A DNA stretch of 64,000 nucleotides, from contig LSRX01001158.1 in assembly GCA_001939145.1 (NCBI GenBank), positions 1 through 64,000 of the forward strand. The letters run 5' to 3'. Source of the DNA: Symbiodinium microadriaticum (lineage: Eukaryota > Sar > Dinophyceae > Suessiales > Symbiodiniaceae). Positions 31,280 through 43,220 of the stretch are shown here, piece after piece (position 1 is the stretch's first letter; each line of letters opens with the position of its first letter). The position numbers and the translations under genes are program-made. A model generated the notes under the pieces. The model did no database searches, had not been told where the DNA came from, and saw only the letters and a program-made list of their open reading frames with translations.

Positions 31280-31596
31280 GTATATTATATTGTTATATAC
31301 ATATATATATATATACACGTACGTGCACATACATGCATATAGATACATCCCTATCCCATCTGCCTGCCTGCCTGCCGCCCTGCCTGCCTGCATGACATGT
31401 CTATACAGTACGTACAGTACACGTGTGTACGTTCAACAACTGTATGTGCGTATATACGGACATGTGTGTGTGCGTCTGTACGTGTGCATGCATGCATGCA
31501 TGTATGTCTCTCTCTCTCTCTCTCTCTGCCCTTGCATCCAGAGGGTTTAGCAGCGCTAGGCAACGTGTGCATGTATGTATGTATGTATGTGTCTAT

Positions 31597-31651
<55 letters not shown>

Positions 31652-31810
31652 ATGTATGTATGTACGTATGTATGTGTGTATGTATATATATATATATATA
31701 TATATATACAGCTCTCTCTCTCTCGCTCTGCATGCATGCACGGATGCCTGCGTCCACACATGTGTGTCTGTATGCATGTATGTACGTATGCATGCATATG
31801 CTTGAAGCCC
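30975..31810. repeat. Microsatellite cluster (CATA, CA, TA, CT, TATG)
   Basis: Consecutive simple repeats: CATA near 30980-31065, CA then TA near 31245-31320, CT at 31506-31527, and TATG, TA and TG tracts from 31570 to 31720. Frames across it are repeat artefacts. Confidence 0.95.
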
Positions 31811-31819
31811 TCATTCATC

Positions 31820-32650
31820 CTGTGTACACCCCCACTCCAGGTCCCGGTCCTGAGCCACGGCCGCCACGGCCCTCTGCACGCGGGTGACCTGGGCTATGTG
31901 CCGCCCCACCCACTGGCAAAGATTGACGTCCTGCCCCACCATCACTATCTACATGAGAGTTGTATCTACTGGCCCATCGAGGCCAAGGGCATCCGTCGGC
32001 AAAACAAAGCTGATCATCTCCTCGGCAAGCACTAGAGACCACTGGTCATCGCAGCATTCACTGCTGAATCGCATCACACGACTTTGCCGAGCGGCAGGTT
32101 TCTGCTTCACTGCTGCCACCTGGCTGAGATGAGTGGTTCTCGAAACAGATCTACTATGTCACTATGTGGGACAGTCTCCAACTCAGAAACGGCAGGAGGA
32201 GCCTGGACATCGAGCTGATTTCGAGTCTGGAAGGGCATGTCTGGAAACCTTATCTTACACACCATGTCTTTCAGCTTCAAACCTTGCTGGTTTCTGTGCC
32301 TCTGCCTGCTGCAAAGAAGCAAGTCTGGAAGCCGCTTTACGGCCTCCAACGATACCTCCTTGTCTGCCTTGACATGCTCCTGCGCCGCATCTGCCACATG
32401 ACAGGGCGGCCAACCGAAGCTTCAAGCCGCCTCCAGACGCCGATACAGCTGAGGATCGTGGCGAACAACTGCCAAGCCTGGGGAATCCAATTTCAGCCCC
32501 TGCGGCTTATCTCCAGCAGCGGGAGACTTTTCAGAAGTCCGGGGAGAGGCATTGAGAGCCAAGCCAAATGTCCTCGTTGTGAGAAGTCCCGTCTGAAGAG
32601 CAGCCAATAAGTGTTGACCCGACTCCTGCGGCACGAACACAAGAGATTGA
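31820..32650 (-). CDS. Candidate exons, unidentified
   Basis: Minus-strand stretches with coding-like composition are: [20 protein letters not shown] near 32560-32630, [20 protein letters not shown] near 32340-32397, [20 protein letters not shown] near 31975-32030, and [20 protein letters not shown] near 31870-31945. They may be exons of one protein. I could not fix phases and do not recognise a family. Confidence 0.35.
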
Positions 32651-34370
32651 CGAGCGCTGTGCGGAAGCAGTCTGGAAAGAGCAGCTCGATGTTGCTTCAC
32701 GGTACATGGATGTACATGGCCAACTTAGGCTCCTTTGAGACGAGCAAGACATTGGTTTCCTCACTGGAATCTCGCGGCTTTGTTTCACCGCAGCATTGCA
32801 AAGGTCTCAACATCTCTTTCTGCAGCGAAGGCTCGATGGCTTCTGGCAGCCTTCAGGACTGGATTTAGATCTGCTCTGCTATGTGTAAGGCCAGGGCATC
32901 ACAGATCATGCAAGCCAGGAGCTCAGCGTCAGTGCGGACGATGATGCCATGCATGGAGAGTAGCTGCTTGGCTGCACACCGTATTACCTGCTGTGCACTG
33001 CGCGATGTGGCACAAATGTCCGATACTCAGACTCAGACATAAACTGATGACATGATAACATGAAACCTGCCTTCGGCTCAGCTCGAAGTTCCGGGCTGGC
33101 AAACTCGAAAGCCTGAGGCGCAAACTATGCAAACTGAAGCGGAAGCAGAAGTCAACCGGTCCGACCTGCACTCCAAGAACAGTTGTGTGCACAGACCTGC
33201 CTTGAAACTCGCGGACACGGCATCAATTACAGTGTCCAGATCTGAACGAAGCTCTGACCTTGCAGCAAGCACTCAGGCATCGCAGAAGTTTAGCCGGAAG
33301 CGACAGCTCTGATGGTTTGCACAGTCTTGCCGGAAGGGAGCGATGCGTGCTGCAAGGATTGGGCATGCTGGCGGGCAGCTAGCACGACCACCTGAGACGA
33401 AGCGAGGCAGGGCAAATAGCCCCGTCGCAGGGCCAGGCAGAATCGAGAGCGCAATAGATTTAATTGAAACGATGAATTACTTCTGCCCAATAGGAGTCTG
33501 TGCGGCCTCTCTTGAGTTGCGCAGACGCGCCGAGACGTGCTTGAGAGCCTGGCCTGCATGCAAGGCTTTTACACAGTCTTTGTGCTCCTTGTATGCTGCA
33601 TCTTCCCAGAACTGCTTGCACAACCTCACGCTATCGTGGCTGCCCAAAGATGCGCTTGCGGTTTATTGAAGTCGCTGGCCTGACACCTGAACAGCTCGGC
33701 TGACTACGTCCATGTCGTCCTTTAGTGCTTCGGCCGCGAACCTCAGCGCATCTCAGCGCAATCAATCACGTCGTTGGGCAACAGAGGGAAACGCAAGCCG
33801 TCAGCAGCTTTCCGGGCTAATTGGCAGCATCGAAGGCATGGGAAGGCTATTTTGGGGGGGGGCCTTTTGCTTGGGTTTTGTGGGGCCTTTCTTTTGCTCT
33901 ATTTTTTGGTCCGGAGGGGGGGAGGGGGGAAGGAAGGAAGAAAGTAAGAAAGGAACGAGCGGAGGGAGGAAAGAAGGAAGGAAGGACGGAAGGACTACAC
34001 ATACTTTTACATAAATACGCATGTACCATATTAGACTATTGTGCTACTTTGTAGTATAGTGTCTTATTTGTTATTTACGATAGTAATTACATACGTACAA
34101 GTTATGTTGCCTACCCCTGCACGGAATCCCGTAAAACACGGTGAACAAGCGTAGTGTCTCAGGAAACCCCAAGATGCCGACCCCCCCCCTCAAAAAAAAA
34201 AACATTAAAACAAAAAAACATCTCCACCCAGACGTGGCCAAGCAGCATAATTGCGCAACCATCTTGGCTCACAGACTCCATGACAATCTCTCGAAGCGAT
34301 TTCAGCCTGCTGAAATAGACTGCGGGGTGGGTCGCCTTTTTCTCTTCAACCCACCGGTCCTGGTCGAAGC
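32651..34370. other. Spacer with G-rich and purine tracts
   Basis: No supported gene. 33854-33863 is a G run, and 33915-33995 is almost pure purine (GGAGG and GGAAGGAA repeats). 34180-34215 is a C run followed by A runs. Such tracts can form non-B DNA. Confidence 0.45.
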
Positions 34371-36360
34371 GAACTCTAGGGCCAGGCCAGTGCATCGCAC
34401 CGCAAGCTGCACAACCTGAACGAGTGAGGCGTGAGACTCCGCACAGACAGAAACATGCTTCGGGACATTGCCGGCCTCTTCGTCATCTTTGAGCTCCCAT
34501 GCGGCATGCTCGAGGGCGAGGCCACTGTTCCCAACAGCCCGCAACACCTGAATGTCTGCAACACATGCACCACTATGTCACTATGTTCTACGGTGGCTCC
34601 ACTCATTGCTACCGCTTGCTCTCCTCTGTTCAGGGCGCGTCTTCGACACAGCCAAGCTGCAATATCCTTGTTTGCTTTCAGCTCAGGAGCAACAAACCTG
34701 AGCTGAGCAAGCCATTTCGTAAGAACATGCTCTGGAACCTTCCATAGCCAACTCAGGCTCGTAGCCGCAGTGCACTGCCGGACTGCATGACGCACGCCTT
34801 GACCAACTCCAAGTCCTGCTGGTTGCGGTCTGATGGACTGCTACGGTAGTGCAGCATTTCGTCACACAGCTTAGCTCTCGTCGCAAAACGCACAGGTGCT
34901 CAGTCACATCGCACTATATCCCAAAGCCAACGAAAAAGCGCGCAAGCGCCGTCTGCTGGACAGGCGCTGGCCATCCTATGTTCCATGCTGCGTCCTGCTG
35001 CAGCTCGGGCGCTGCCATCTGCAAAATGGCACCACTCCTGGACGCTTCAGGCTGGCAAGCCCATGCGGCTAGCTCTAATGGAGAAGCCGGTAGGAACCGC
35101 TGTCACTGCAAGCACTGCCAACTCTGATCCGAAGCCAAAGGCTGCAAGACGGAGCCTCTTTGCAGCTATGAGCAGGAACTCACGGTCATGCAGCACCTGA
35201 CATAGGTACCGAGGCACACTCGAACTAGCCTGGCTCACGACGGCATGAATTGTTCGAATCAGTCTTGCTCCGAGCCGCTCGTGGCGCAACATCGGCCAGC
35301 ACCAACGGATCTACACGGGGGTTTCCTCCAGAGCAAGGCGTGCTTGAAACCGTTCTCACAGATGTAGTCGTTGGTGGATGCTCGCGCTGCATTCGTTCAA
35401 ACAAATCTAGAGCAAATGGCCTGCCAGCATCTTGGCCAAGTCCAGCTTTGCCTGGATCTGCTCCCGGGCACCATACAACCTCAAAGACACAGAAACGGGC
35501 TGCAGAATTCGAGAAATAATTTTCCACATTTCACAAGCTTCCCAGCGGCAAGATAGGAGTGTGCACTTCGGCGGCGGGATTGTTGATCTCTAAGGCCATG
35601 AGGAGGAAGGTCTCATCCTGTGGACAAGGCAAGGAGCGACCGAGGAGCGATCTACTTGGAGCTTGGCGGCTTTGTCACCGAGGCCGTTTCATCATGCTCA
35701 GCGGAAAAAACATGTGCAGTTTTGCACAGCACCACGGCCTCCTGCAGCCACTGACCTCAGCCAGCGGCGTCGAGCCCGTGTTAGCCTATCCAACCTCATG
35801 CAACACCCACAAAGCTACAAACTGTCATTGGCATCTCGTCAAAGTGGCATACTTCACTCCGCCAAACGCCGGGATGAGTAAAGGGGCATCGTTCGTGAAG
35901 CAGATGCACTCGCAAACCTCGATCTGTCGGTCTTTTTCGCTTCGTGCGGCAGTGCTGTTTCCGTTTCCCCTCTCGCTTCTGTATCTGTTTAGGAGACGGC
36001 ATGGATGGCACGCTGCCTGTATCTGGCTCCAGCTGAGGGGCGATGAAAGGCATATCTGTGCGCATCGTTCATCATGTGCCTGGGCACCCAAGGAAAACCC
36101 GACTGCAGAGACTCGCAAAAGCTAGACTTCCGAACAGCTGCTCTTGGAGCACGTGTCTGAAGCGAGAAAGGCGGTTGAAGTCGCAGAGTTCCTGGAGATC
36201 TCTGGCAACTCCTGAGCTGCAAAGCACAGAGCCTCTTCACATCGGCCGCGTGGCGGTGCCTGAAAAAAGACCGGCACGGGCTGACTCATCGCCCCGCTCC
36301 AGCATGTCCAGCCATTCGGCCTCACAACGTCTCGAACAAACGTCAAGCCAGGCTTGAGAG
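34371..36360 (-). CDS. Candidate exons, unidentified
   Basis: Minus-strand segments with coding character: QAWLDVCSRRCEAEWLDMLE (36290-36356, after CTCTCAAG), RYLCQVLHDREFLLIAAKRL (35140-35210), VAPELKANKDIAAWLCRRR (34635-34695), and LRAVGNSGLALEHAAWELKD (34480-34547), which runs on to a CAG/GT junction. The intervening sequence has stops and plausible AG and GC/GT sites. They could form one helical repeat protein, but no family is evident and the plus strand is also partly open. Confidence 0.35.
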
Positions 36361-36800
36361 CAAGGTCGGGCCCAGGAAAGAAACGACATGCTGCAGGACC
36401 CGTGAAGCAGGTTGCGCCTGGGCCTCGCTACACCGTCTTAGGACGGTTATATCGACACCGTCACAGTAGAACACTTCTGGTGCCACCTCGGACCTGCAGC
36501 ATGCTGTGTGCCATGCACTCCTCTGTGGTAAGTGGCAAAATGTCGGGATACCCAGGTGCTGCCAAGTCTCAGGAGCTGGTGGTCAACAGAGCCTGAATCA
36601 CTCACTTGGCTGACTTGGCTCGGCGCAGGCTGCAGGTTTTGAATCTTCGAAGACGCTCGGCTCAAAGGCTTCTACAGCGCGAGCCAAGCTGCTATTCCGA
36701 ACCTTGCCACTAATCGACAGCATCTGCGCTCGCTGGGAGACTCCAGACACATCCTGCATGGGGCCGAGTCTGGCAATCAACTTGTCTGTATGTACACTAT
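36361..36800. other. Spacer, no supported gene
   Basis: Nothing recognisable on either strand. Confidence 0.4.
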
Positions 36801-36822
36801 ATATGGTGTAATTAATAAATAA

Positions 36823-36853
<31 letters not shown>

Positions 36854-36994
36854 AATATATGTATATATATATATATATATATATGTATTATATATACACA
36901 TACATGCGTGAATAGATATGTTAGGTTAGATGAGACATTCGATTAGTCTTTTATTTGCTGTACTTATATATATATATATATACACACACACACG

Positions 36995-37037
<43 letters not shown>

Positions 37038-37040
37038 GTC
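36801..37040. repeat. TA and CA microsatellites
   Basis: Alternating TA tracts from 36815 to 36895 and 36965-36981, then CA with a CG interruption and TA again to 37037. Confidence 0.95.
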
Positions 37041-37136
37041 TCCGTTTTTTGGGCACTCGCGCTCGACGAGGCCAGGCGAGGTTGATGGCGGCACAACTAG
37101 ACACAGCGGACTCATGCGCATAAGTATCTACGCGGG

Positions 37137-37396
37137 AAGGAATGAAGCAGACCACCGGCATCCAGATCGACAGGATGCGCTTCGGCAAGGTCGAGGGCGA
37201 TGCCTCGGACGAGAACTTCGCCTTCATGCGTTGAGGCAAATGGCGCTTACTGCCACGAGCGAGAGGGAATGAAGCAGACCACCGGCATCCAGACCGACAA
37301 CATGCGCTTCGGCAAGGTTAGGGCAATGCGTCGCACGAGAACTTCGCCGTCATGCAGAACAACGTTGAGGCAGATGGCCCTTACTGCCACCAGCGC
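37137..37396 (+). pseudogene. Two tandem decayed copies of a ~128-bp coding module
   Basis: Copy 1 (37137-37263) and copy 2 (37266-37396) are closely similar. Both encode on the plus strand GMKQTTGIQ, then an Asp-containing step, then MRFGKV. Copy 1 continues DENFAFMR and hits TGA, because about 10 bases present in copy 2 are missing. Copy 2 has lost one base after FGKV, and its frame recovers downstream as ENFAVMQNNVEADGPYCH. The parent therefore looks like a real conserved peptide, broken differently in the two copies. I do not recognise the family. The strand is opposite to the host genes. Confidence 0.55.
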
Positions 37397-39231
37397 AACT
37401 GCGTCGGACAAGAACTCTTAGGAGGAAGACCCCACCATGATGAACGATGTTTCAACGGAGTTGGGGCTGCACATGACTCTTCGCTTGCGTGTGGCAGGTA
37501 TATCTTTGTTGAGTGATCCATTCATTTGCTGTGGACATTGAACAGACAAGGCTGCACGACAATGATTGCTGCCCTGCGTCGTGCATCGTGGCCGTTGTGG
37601 CTGCGGGCTGTTAGGAAGCACAGGTGTTGTATTTCCTGTGAGGGCCGTACAGCTCGCAGTTTGCAGATTTCTGCGCCGCGATTGAGAGGCGCGAGCTGTA
37701 AATACACAGGCCCCTTCCTTCCTGAGTGCATATTGCTAAACGTTTGCACACCCAATTAGGCCGCGTACTTACCTCTGACCGCGCGGAAGTGGAAAATATG
37801 TAGATATAGATATACGTATACTACAATACAAGAGGATAGTACTACCATAAGAGGTGCAGCGTTTTAGTTTCCCGGTTCAGGCAGGACCAAGCGTTCGGCA
37901 TTTTGAGTTCCGGGTGCTTGCTCCAAAGCTAGAGGGCATCGCTTGTAGGTTTTGGGAACTCATACTTAGATNCCGCCTCGTGAAGCCTGGACACTGAAGC
38001 ACCGGATTCCACACCCAAACGGGGGAGGGAACTAAACTCCGAAGCTGCAGGCCGGACAAAAAATCGGGAGGGAGCCCAACATCACGGCCTGAATCTTCCT
38101 CCGTAGCTTTGCCACGGTTGTCATGGTGTCGATGACGATACCTTTCTCGAATCGAGTAAGCCCCAATGGACAAGTTTTTCCGCGTCAGCTGCAAGAAAAA
38201 CTGTAGCACAGCAAGCCAGTGAGAAGTCAGGTTGCTCTTAGTGGATTCTGCGCTGAGTCCAATAGTCACCCTGACCATCTTTTCAACTGCCTCAGCTTTG
38301 CAGCTTCATACAAGGGAGACACACCAGGAGCCCACCTGCAGCCGAGCTGCTGGGGCATCTGAAAGCGCCGTGCGACGCGGTTCCAGCGATCGGGCCTTAC
38401 CGCTGCGTCAGCATGCACTCATAGCATCGGCACCAGAATGCTTGAGACTTCTGCAGCTGTGCCCTGCCGAAAGCTCTTGCGGCCGCTCATCGAGGGCCCT
38501 TCCAGCGCAGGGCATTAACAATGCCAGCTGGCAAGGATCAAGCTCGGCCACTTCGCTTCGCTTCTGCCTGCAGCGGCACCTTTCCCACAGTCACACGCTG
38601 CCATGTCCAGGCTTGCATCGCCGTGCCTGACCAGCAGCTGTCTCGGATTGTTTTGGCACGCAGTTGTTGATCTTTCCAGCTTCTTGATGGCTTAGCGTAG
38701 ATCTCGTTGCTGCCCAGGAGCTGCCATGTGTTGCTGCGCTTTCGCATAGCATCCATCATGGACCTCCAGGGTCGAGCCATGTCGAGCCCGTTTCAGCACC
38801 GACTATTATGGTTTTCCATGGGAGAGCAATTCCAGCTACAGTATGTTCTGACGGAACTGTGCGATGCCGAACATTGCAAGATTTGCACCTCCCCGCAGGC
38901 CTGGAGTGCTGCACGTGGCTTCGCCACGAGCCAGCTAAGAGGGCTGCGGCCAAGACAAAAATGCTTCCTCTTCGTTGGTTTATGCGCATGTCTCTCCAAG
39001 ACACGCATGACACGCATCCGCAGCAAATGCCGCGACAGCTGTCACAAAGGCAACATGTACATCAATAGTTAAGGCAGCCACCAGCAGCTTCCATCGCCAC
39101 TGCCACCTGACCGACATAAGCTTCGAGCACAGTGCCTGGCCTCGCCTTAACAGCCAAAGAGCAGCAAGCATGAGATGGGTGGCAGCCGCTTCTCGGATGA
39201 TTTTCGTCTTTCCAGAGGAGCTGTGCAGGTC
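37397..39231. other. Spacer with an N at 37972, weak minus-strand exons
   Basis: A single N at 37972 marks a second ambiguous or joined position. Minus-strand stretches such as SNLTSHWLAVLQFFLQLTRK near 38180-38235 may be exons, but no domain is visible. Confidence 0.35.
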
Positions 39232-40547
39232 TCACTCTGTACGCCGGGGCTCTCCGCCCAGCCGGCGCGGTGCCCTGGCACTCGCAGCCAAGGATTGCTC
39301 TGCCGCCGCGAAAGCATCCTCGATTTCGGGGTCCAGGCCACTGGCCTCTCGAGCCATCCGCGCGTGGAGCTCTCGAGCTTGGCGCCTCCTTGCGACCGTG
39401 CGATCCACAAATACAGCTGCATTCGGCACAGGAGCTCCACGTGCCCGCGCCTCTGCCAGTGTCCGGGAGATGTCAGCCAACAGCTCTTCATCTCCATCCC
39501 CTTCCTGTTCCTCTCCTTCCTCACGTCTAGACAAATAAGCCCGCACTTGCCGGGCCATGTCAGCAGCCTCACGATCCCATCTAGCTTGCATTTCTGCAGC
39601 TGTCTCACCAGCAGGTGGCCCACGTCGCAATCGTGCTATCTCCTGCATTGCTGCGGTCATTGCCTGCTGTGGGGGAACCTCCCGCAAAACCTGCTCCAAC
39701 GGCTCCAGCGGCAGCCCGAGAGTCCGTGCCATTGTCCGAATTTGCTCCAACTCGCCTTGCGAATTGGCGCCCCAAGCCATGGGCATGGGTGAGCCGACGA
39801 CCTCCGGAACTTCGGTCGGCTGTACCGTGTTATCGCTGGCCGCGTCTTTCTCGTTGTGCCGACGTGCCACTCTCAGCACTGAGCCAGCAGCAACGCCACA
39901 ACTTCCCAGCGAGGCACCATCTTTGAGAATCTTCCCTTTGTGCAGGAGGTGCACTTCGTCCGAATTTGTGGCGAATTCAGAGCTGGCGAATTGACGAAGT
40001 TGCTCCACTGTGTCCGTTTCACCGAACTGGTCGGAACGAACTTCCACACCGCTCGGACCTTTGAAACAGATCTCGAAAGTCGCCTTCCCAGATCCGCTCG
40101 CTCCCGAATATCCGGAGCTCTGGTTCTCACTCGGCTGGGGGGCGGGTCTGCTCATGCCTTTGGCAACATGCAGAGTATCGCCTGTTTGGATGCCACAACT
40201 GGCCAACGTGTCCTCATCCTTGAGGACTTTGCCCTTGTAGATGACCTGGAAGCAGGATCCATTCATTCATGCATGATCAAGCACTCCGATGGACATGGCA
40301 TGGCCGGACTGGCTCCAATTAACACCATACCCCTGCTTAGCTGCTGCATTTGCACCCATCGCAAACTATGTCTAAGGCTGTTGCCAATGCAGGGGCGCAA
40401 CAAATCGCCGGCCTTCATGACTTCTGGATCCATGTCGCAGCCCGCGGTGGCCGCAATCTTCACATCCTGTACCGTCGCCCCTGTCGCAGCCACCTCAATA
40501 GGGAAATCGATCCCGCCGGCGGCTTTGATCTTCAGCATTTGCGCCAT
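39232..40547 (-). CDS. Protein with two ubiquitin-like domains
   Basis: Exon 1 is 40413-40547 (ATG at 40547, 45 codons). Exon 2 is 39232-40245. The intron 40246-40412 (167 nt) begins with GC and ends with AG. Joining rebuilds a ubiquitin fold: exon 1 has LKIKAAGGIDFPIEV and the helix VQDVKIAA, and exon 2 continues VIYKGKVLKDEDTLASCGIQ and ends TLHVAKG. Residues ~4-75 are the first domain. A second, diverged one at ~99-174 has the same end pattern (LLHKGKILKDGASLGSCGV). The remaining 200 residues are helical, with Arg/Glu/Ala-rich stretches and an acidic run. Neither domain ends in Gly-Gly at a cleavage point, so these are fixed modules, as in proteasome shuttle factors such as ubiquilin or in BAG proteins. 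No UBA or STI1 motif is obvious. The spliced protein is 382 residues. Confidence 0.8.
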
Positions 40548-41540
40548 GGGCAAGGGCGGCCAGGCTACAACCTGCAGAGAACATGGACGAACTCGCCAGG
40601 CTTCGAAGCACAAACAGCTGCGGGTTCGCATCCGGCATGTGCTCTGGTCTGCAAGGACTGCACGTGCGACTGTCACTTGCCACTTGCATCGCCTTGCTAG
40701 GCGACTTGGCGAGATCACCGGACGGTGTTTACTATTTTATTTCGAGCCATAACAGGAATATGCACGGTTGCTGTATCTTACAGCATCTTAGCATGACGCA
40801 TCACTCCTTCATGTGTGACCTTGCAGAACTAGAACTGGAGATATCGCCGGCGCATCGACATCTGCAAATGCGATCTTTCTGCTCCACACTTCTTCACCAT
40901 TTCTCGGGCTTCTCCCAGACCGATTCGCCAGTCTCGGAGTTCCAGTAGTAGTCGAGCCTGGGGGGGCACTGGCAAAAGAAATTAAGTTCATTCTGTCTGG
41001 GATGCCCGGACCCTAGTCCTTAATTCAAGCATCTCAAGCAGATGTCCGACCCAGTTGCTGGTACTCGGTGGAGTGGTGAACTTCCCAGGGGTGGGGAACT
41101 GTCTCGGCTTTCTTGACTGCAGTTGGAGGAGCAACCGTCCTCAAGACAACAAGACTGCAAATGCCTGATAGGGGCTACGAAAAGGAAGGTCCTGACCTGC
41201 ACACTTAATTTTTTGATGTTACGAGGACTGCAGGCAAAAGAGCAGCCTTGTCAGGGAGGCTCAGCCCTTGCCGAATGCTCAGGCTCTCATCATGCAACTC
41301 GTGATTCACTGCCCTGCGGCTTGAATTATGCTTAGCGATCCTTCCCGTTGGCGTTCGTGATCGGTCTGAGCTAGCCATCGCATTTGATTGGCGGGCTGCT
41401 GGCTTGTGTTCGCCTGCCATAGGCGCAGCATTCAGAATGACAACTTAGTGCCCAGTGGCCATTACGCTCTCGCAACTCGGACTCCGCCAGACGAGGTCTC
41501 TCGCCAGTAGCTATGAAGGAACGCAATTAACCTACTCAGC
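40548..41540. other. Spacer between genes
   Basis: No supported gene; it probably holds the 5' flank of the ubiquitin-like gene and the 3' flank of the next. Confidence 0.4.
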
Positions 41541-41920
41541 TCACTCGCCTTGCTGTGGGGTCTTCTTTGGCCACTCCTCCTTCTGCCAGCTGCTGCCGCT
41601 GCCGCTGCCACTCTGCCAGCTGTTGTCCTTCCAACCACTGGCATCCTTGCTCCAAGAGCCACCATTGCCACTCCAGCCGCCAGTGCCACTCCAGCCGCCA
41701 TTGCCACTCCAGCCGCCGCTGCCACTCCAGCTGCCGCTGCCACTCCAACTGCTGCTGCTGTTCGAGCTACCGCTTTGCCAACTGCCGCTTTGCCAGCTGC
41801 TCTGTTGCCCAGGCCAGGTCTGAGCCTGACGAGCGCAACAGAGCGCACATGTGAGCGCAGCGAAGGGAAAAGCAGAGCCCATGCCTCCAACCTACTCACA
41901 GGACCGCTGCTCTGGCCCAT
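41541..41920 (-). CDS. Small Gly/Ser/Trp-rich repeat protein
   Basis: ATG at 41920 (with an in-frame TGA upstream) starts MGQSSGP. A canonical GT donor at 41899 and an AG acceptor at 41827-41826 join it to exon 2 (41541-41825), which continues AQTWPGQQSSWQSGSW and runs to a stop, giving 101 residues. The centre has four or five GWSGNG/GSWSG-like steps encoded by ~15-bp DNA repeats (about 41640-41760). The tail is Lys/Pro/Gln-rich. Low-complexity Gly/Ser/aromatic tails occur in RNA-binding proteins that form condensates, and this may also be the end of a longer gene whose upstream exons lie at 41.9-43.2 kb. No globular domain is present. Confidence 0.55.
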
Positions 41921-43220
41921 CGTCGCCCGCCTCAGTCAAAAATGCTGGCGGCTCGTGGCGACCACTTCCTCCAGGAGCTGATGCTAGCCACGGGGCGGTC
42001 TGAGCGGAGCTGCTGGCATCGGCACAGGGCTTTGTCCTGCTACGACTGAAAGACTTGCGATCCCTGGGCGAGAGCCTGCTTCTGATTCGGCGATTTGGCG
42101 GAACACAGCGCTTTACTCGGGGTCCTGCCGGCGCAGCCAGGGCCGCAATCCCAGCAAGAGCAGCTGCCAGAGGGGGTCGTCCTCCTAACATACAAGGAGC
42201 ACGTGGCCAGCCAGGCACTTCAAAGAAGATTGCCGATGTTTCTTTTTGACTTCTTAGCTCTATCCAGGGCACGTGTCCTGTCATGGCGGGGTTCCAGCCA
42301 CAGCCTTGCCATCATGGGCTTGGCCGCTTAGCATCGAGATCGCTCCGTTCCCGGCCTCCCCATCCCTTGCCTTTGCCCTTCTGCCACATCCATGCGGCTT
42401 GGGGGCTCCACGCCTGCCATGGCTTGAATCAAGCGAGCATTAGCTATTGAGCCAAGAAGTCCTGGCTCTGCTGCTGGTTGTGGTCCCAAACCTTTCCAGG
42501 CAAGGCGCTTTGTCTTTGTGGCTTCTACCGGAAAGTCCCGCCTGCTTCGGTGGAGGGGCATTCTCTGGAGCAGGAGGCGGGCCGGTGCGCTGGCCATAAG
42601 TTGAGTTCAGGACCTCAGAAGCCGGTCATCACAGCGCAGAAGGAACATGCCACGGACCCTGCCTTCACCAGGAAATTCACTTTCGGCCCCTGGATGGGCC
42701 CAGTCCGGGCACCTCCAACCTACGCAGGCATTGGCGGACGTCTTACCCAGGGATGCCGAAACCGAAATATTGACGAACAGAGCTGAAGCACCGGGTACGG
42801 GCATCCGCAAAATCTTGAGGCTGCTACGGGAAAACCTAAGGACTCCATCAGCCCAACACATCCTGTCACACCTGCTTGCTCCCTGCTCACATCGTCACCT
42901 AGTCAGCTGCTCCAGCCTTGGTAAACGGCTGTATGAGGCCAGCATCAACCTGATGCACTGAAGCTTGCCGGCATGACCAACAGGAGGATTTCGCAGGAGG
43001 CCATGCGTAGTCAATCCATCTCTCGTGAGAGTTTTCGAAAACTCAGGAACGGATTGAATTCTCCAGTTCAGGGTATCTGGTGTATGCGCCCACCGCTTAG
43101 CAGGCTCAGCACACCTTCTGTACCAAGTCCCCATGTCCTGCTTCCTTGCGCCCTCTTGCTGCAGGCTGGATGCCTTCTCTCGTATGACCGCCTCTTCGTC
43201 AGTGTGCATGCACTGAAGAG
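41921..43220 (-). CDS. Candidate exons, Arg/Ser-rich, unidentified
   Basis: Minus-strand open stretches read DEEAVIREKASSLQQEGARK (43145-43215), LAWKGLGPQPAAEPGLLGSI (42440-42505) and SRLSPRDRKSFSRSRTKP (42040-42090). The Arg-Ser pairs suggest a splicing-factor-like tail, which would suit the Gly/Ser/Trp-rich end at 41.5-41.9 kb, but I could not join the phases. No RNA-recognition motif is visible. Confidence 0.35.

Noticed and set aside
31212..31890. Several frames rich in Tyr, Ile, Cys and Val over the 31-kb region
   Set aside because: Translations of TA, TG and CATA microsatellites.
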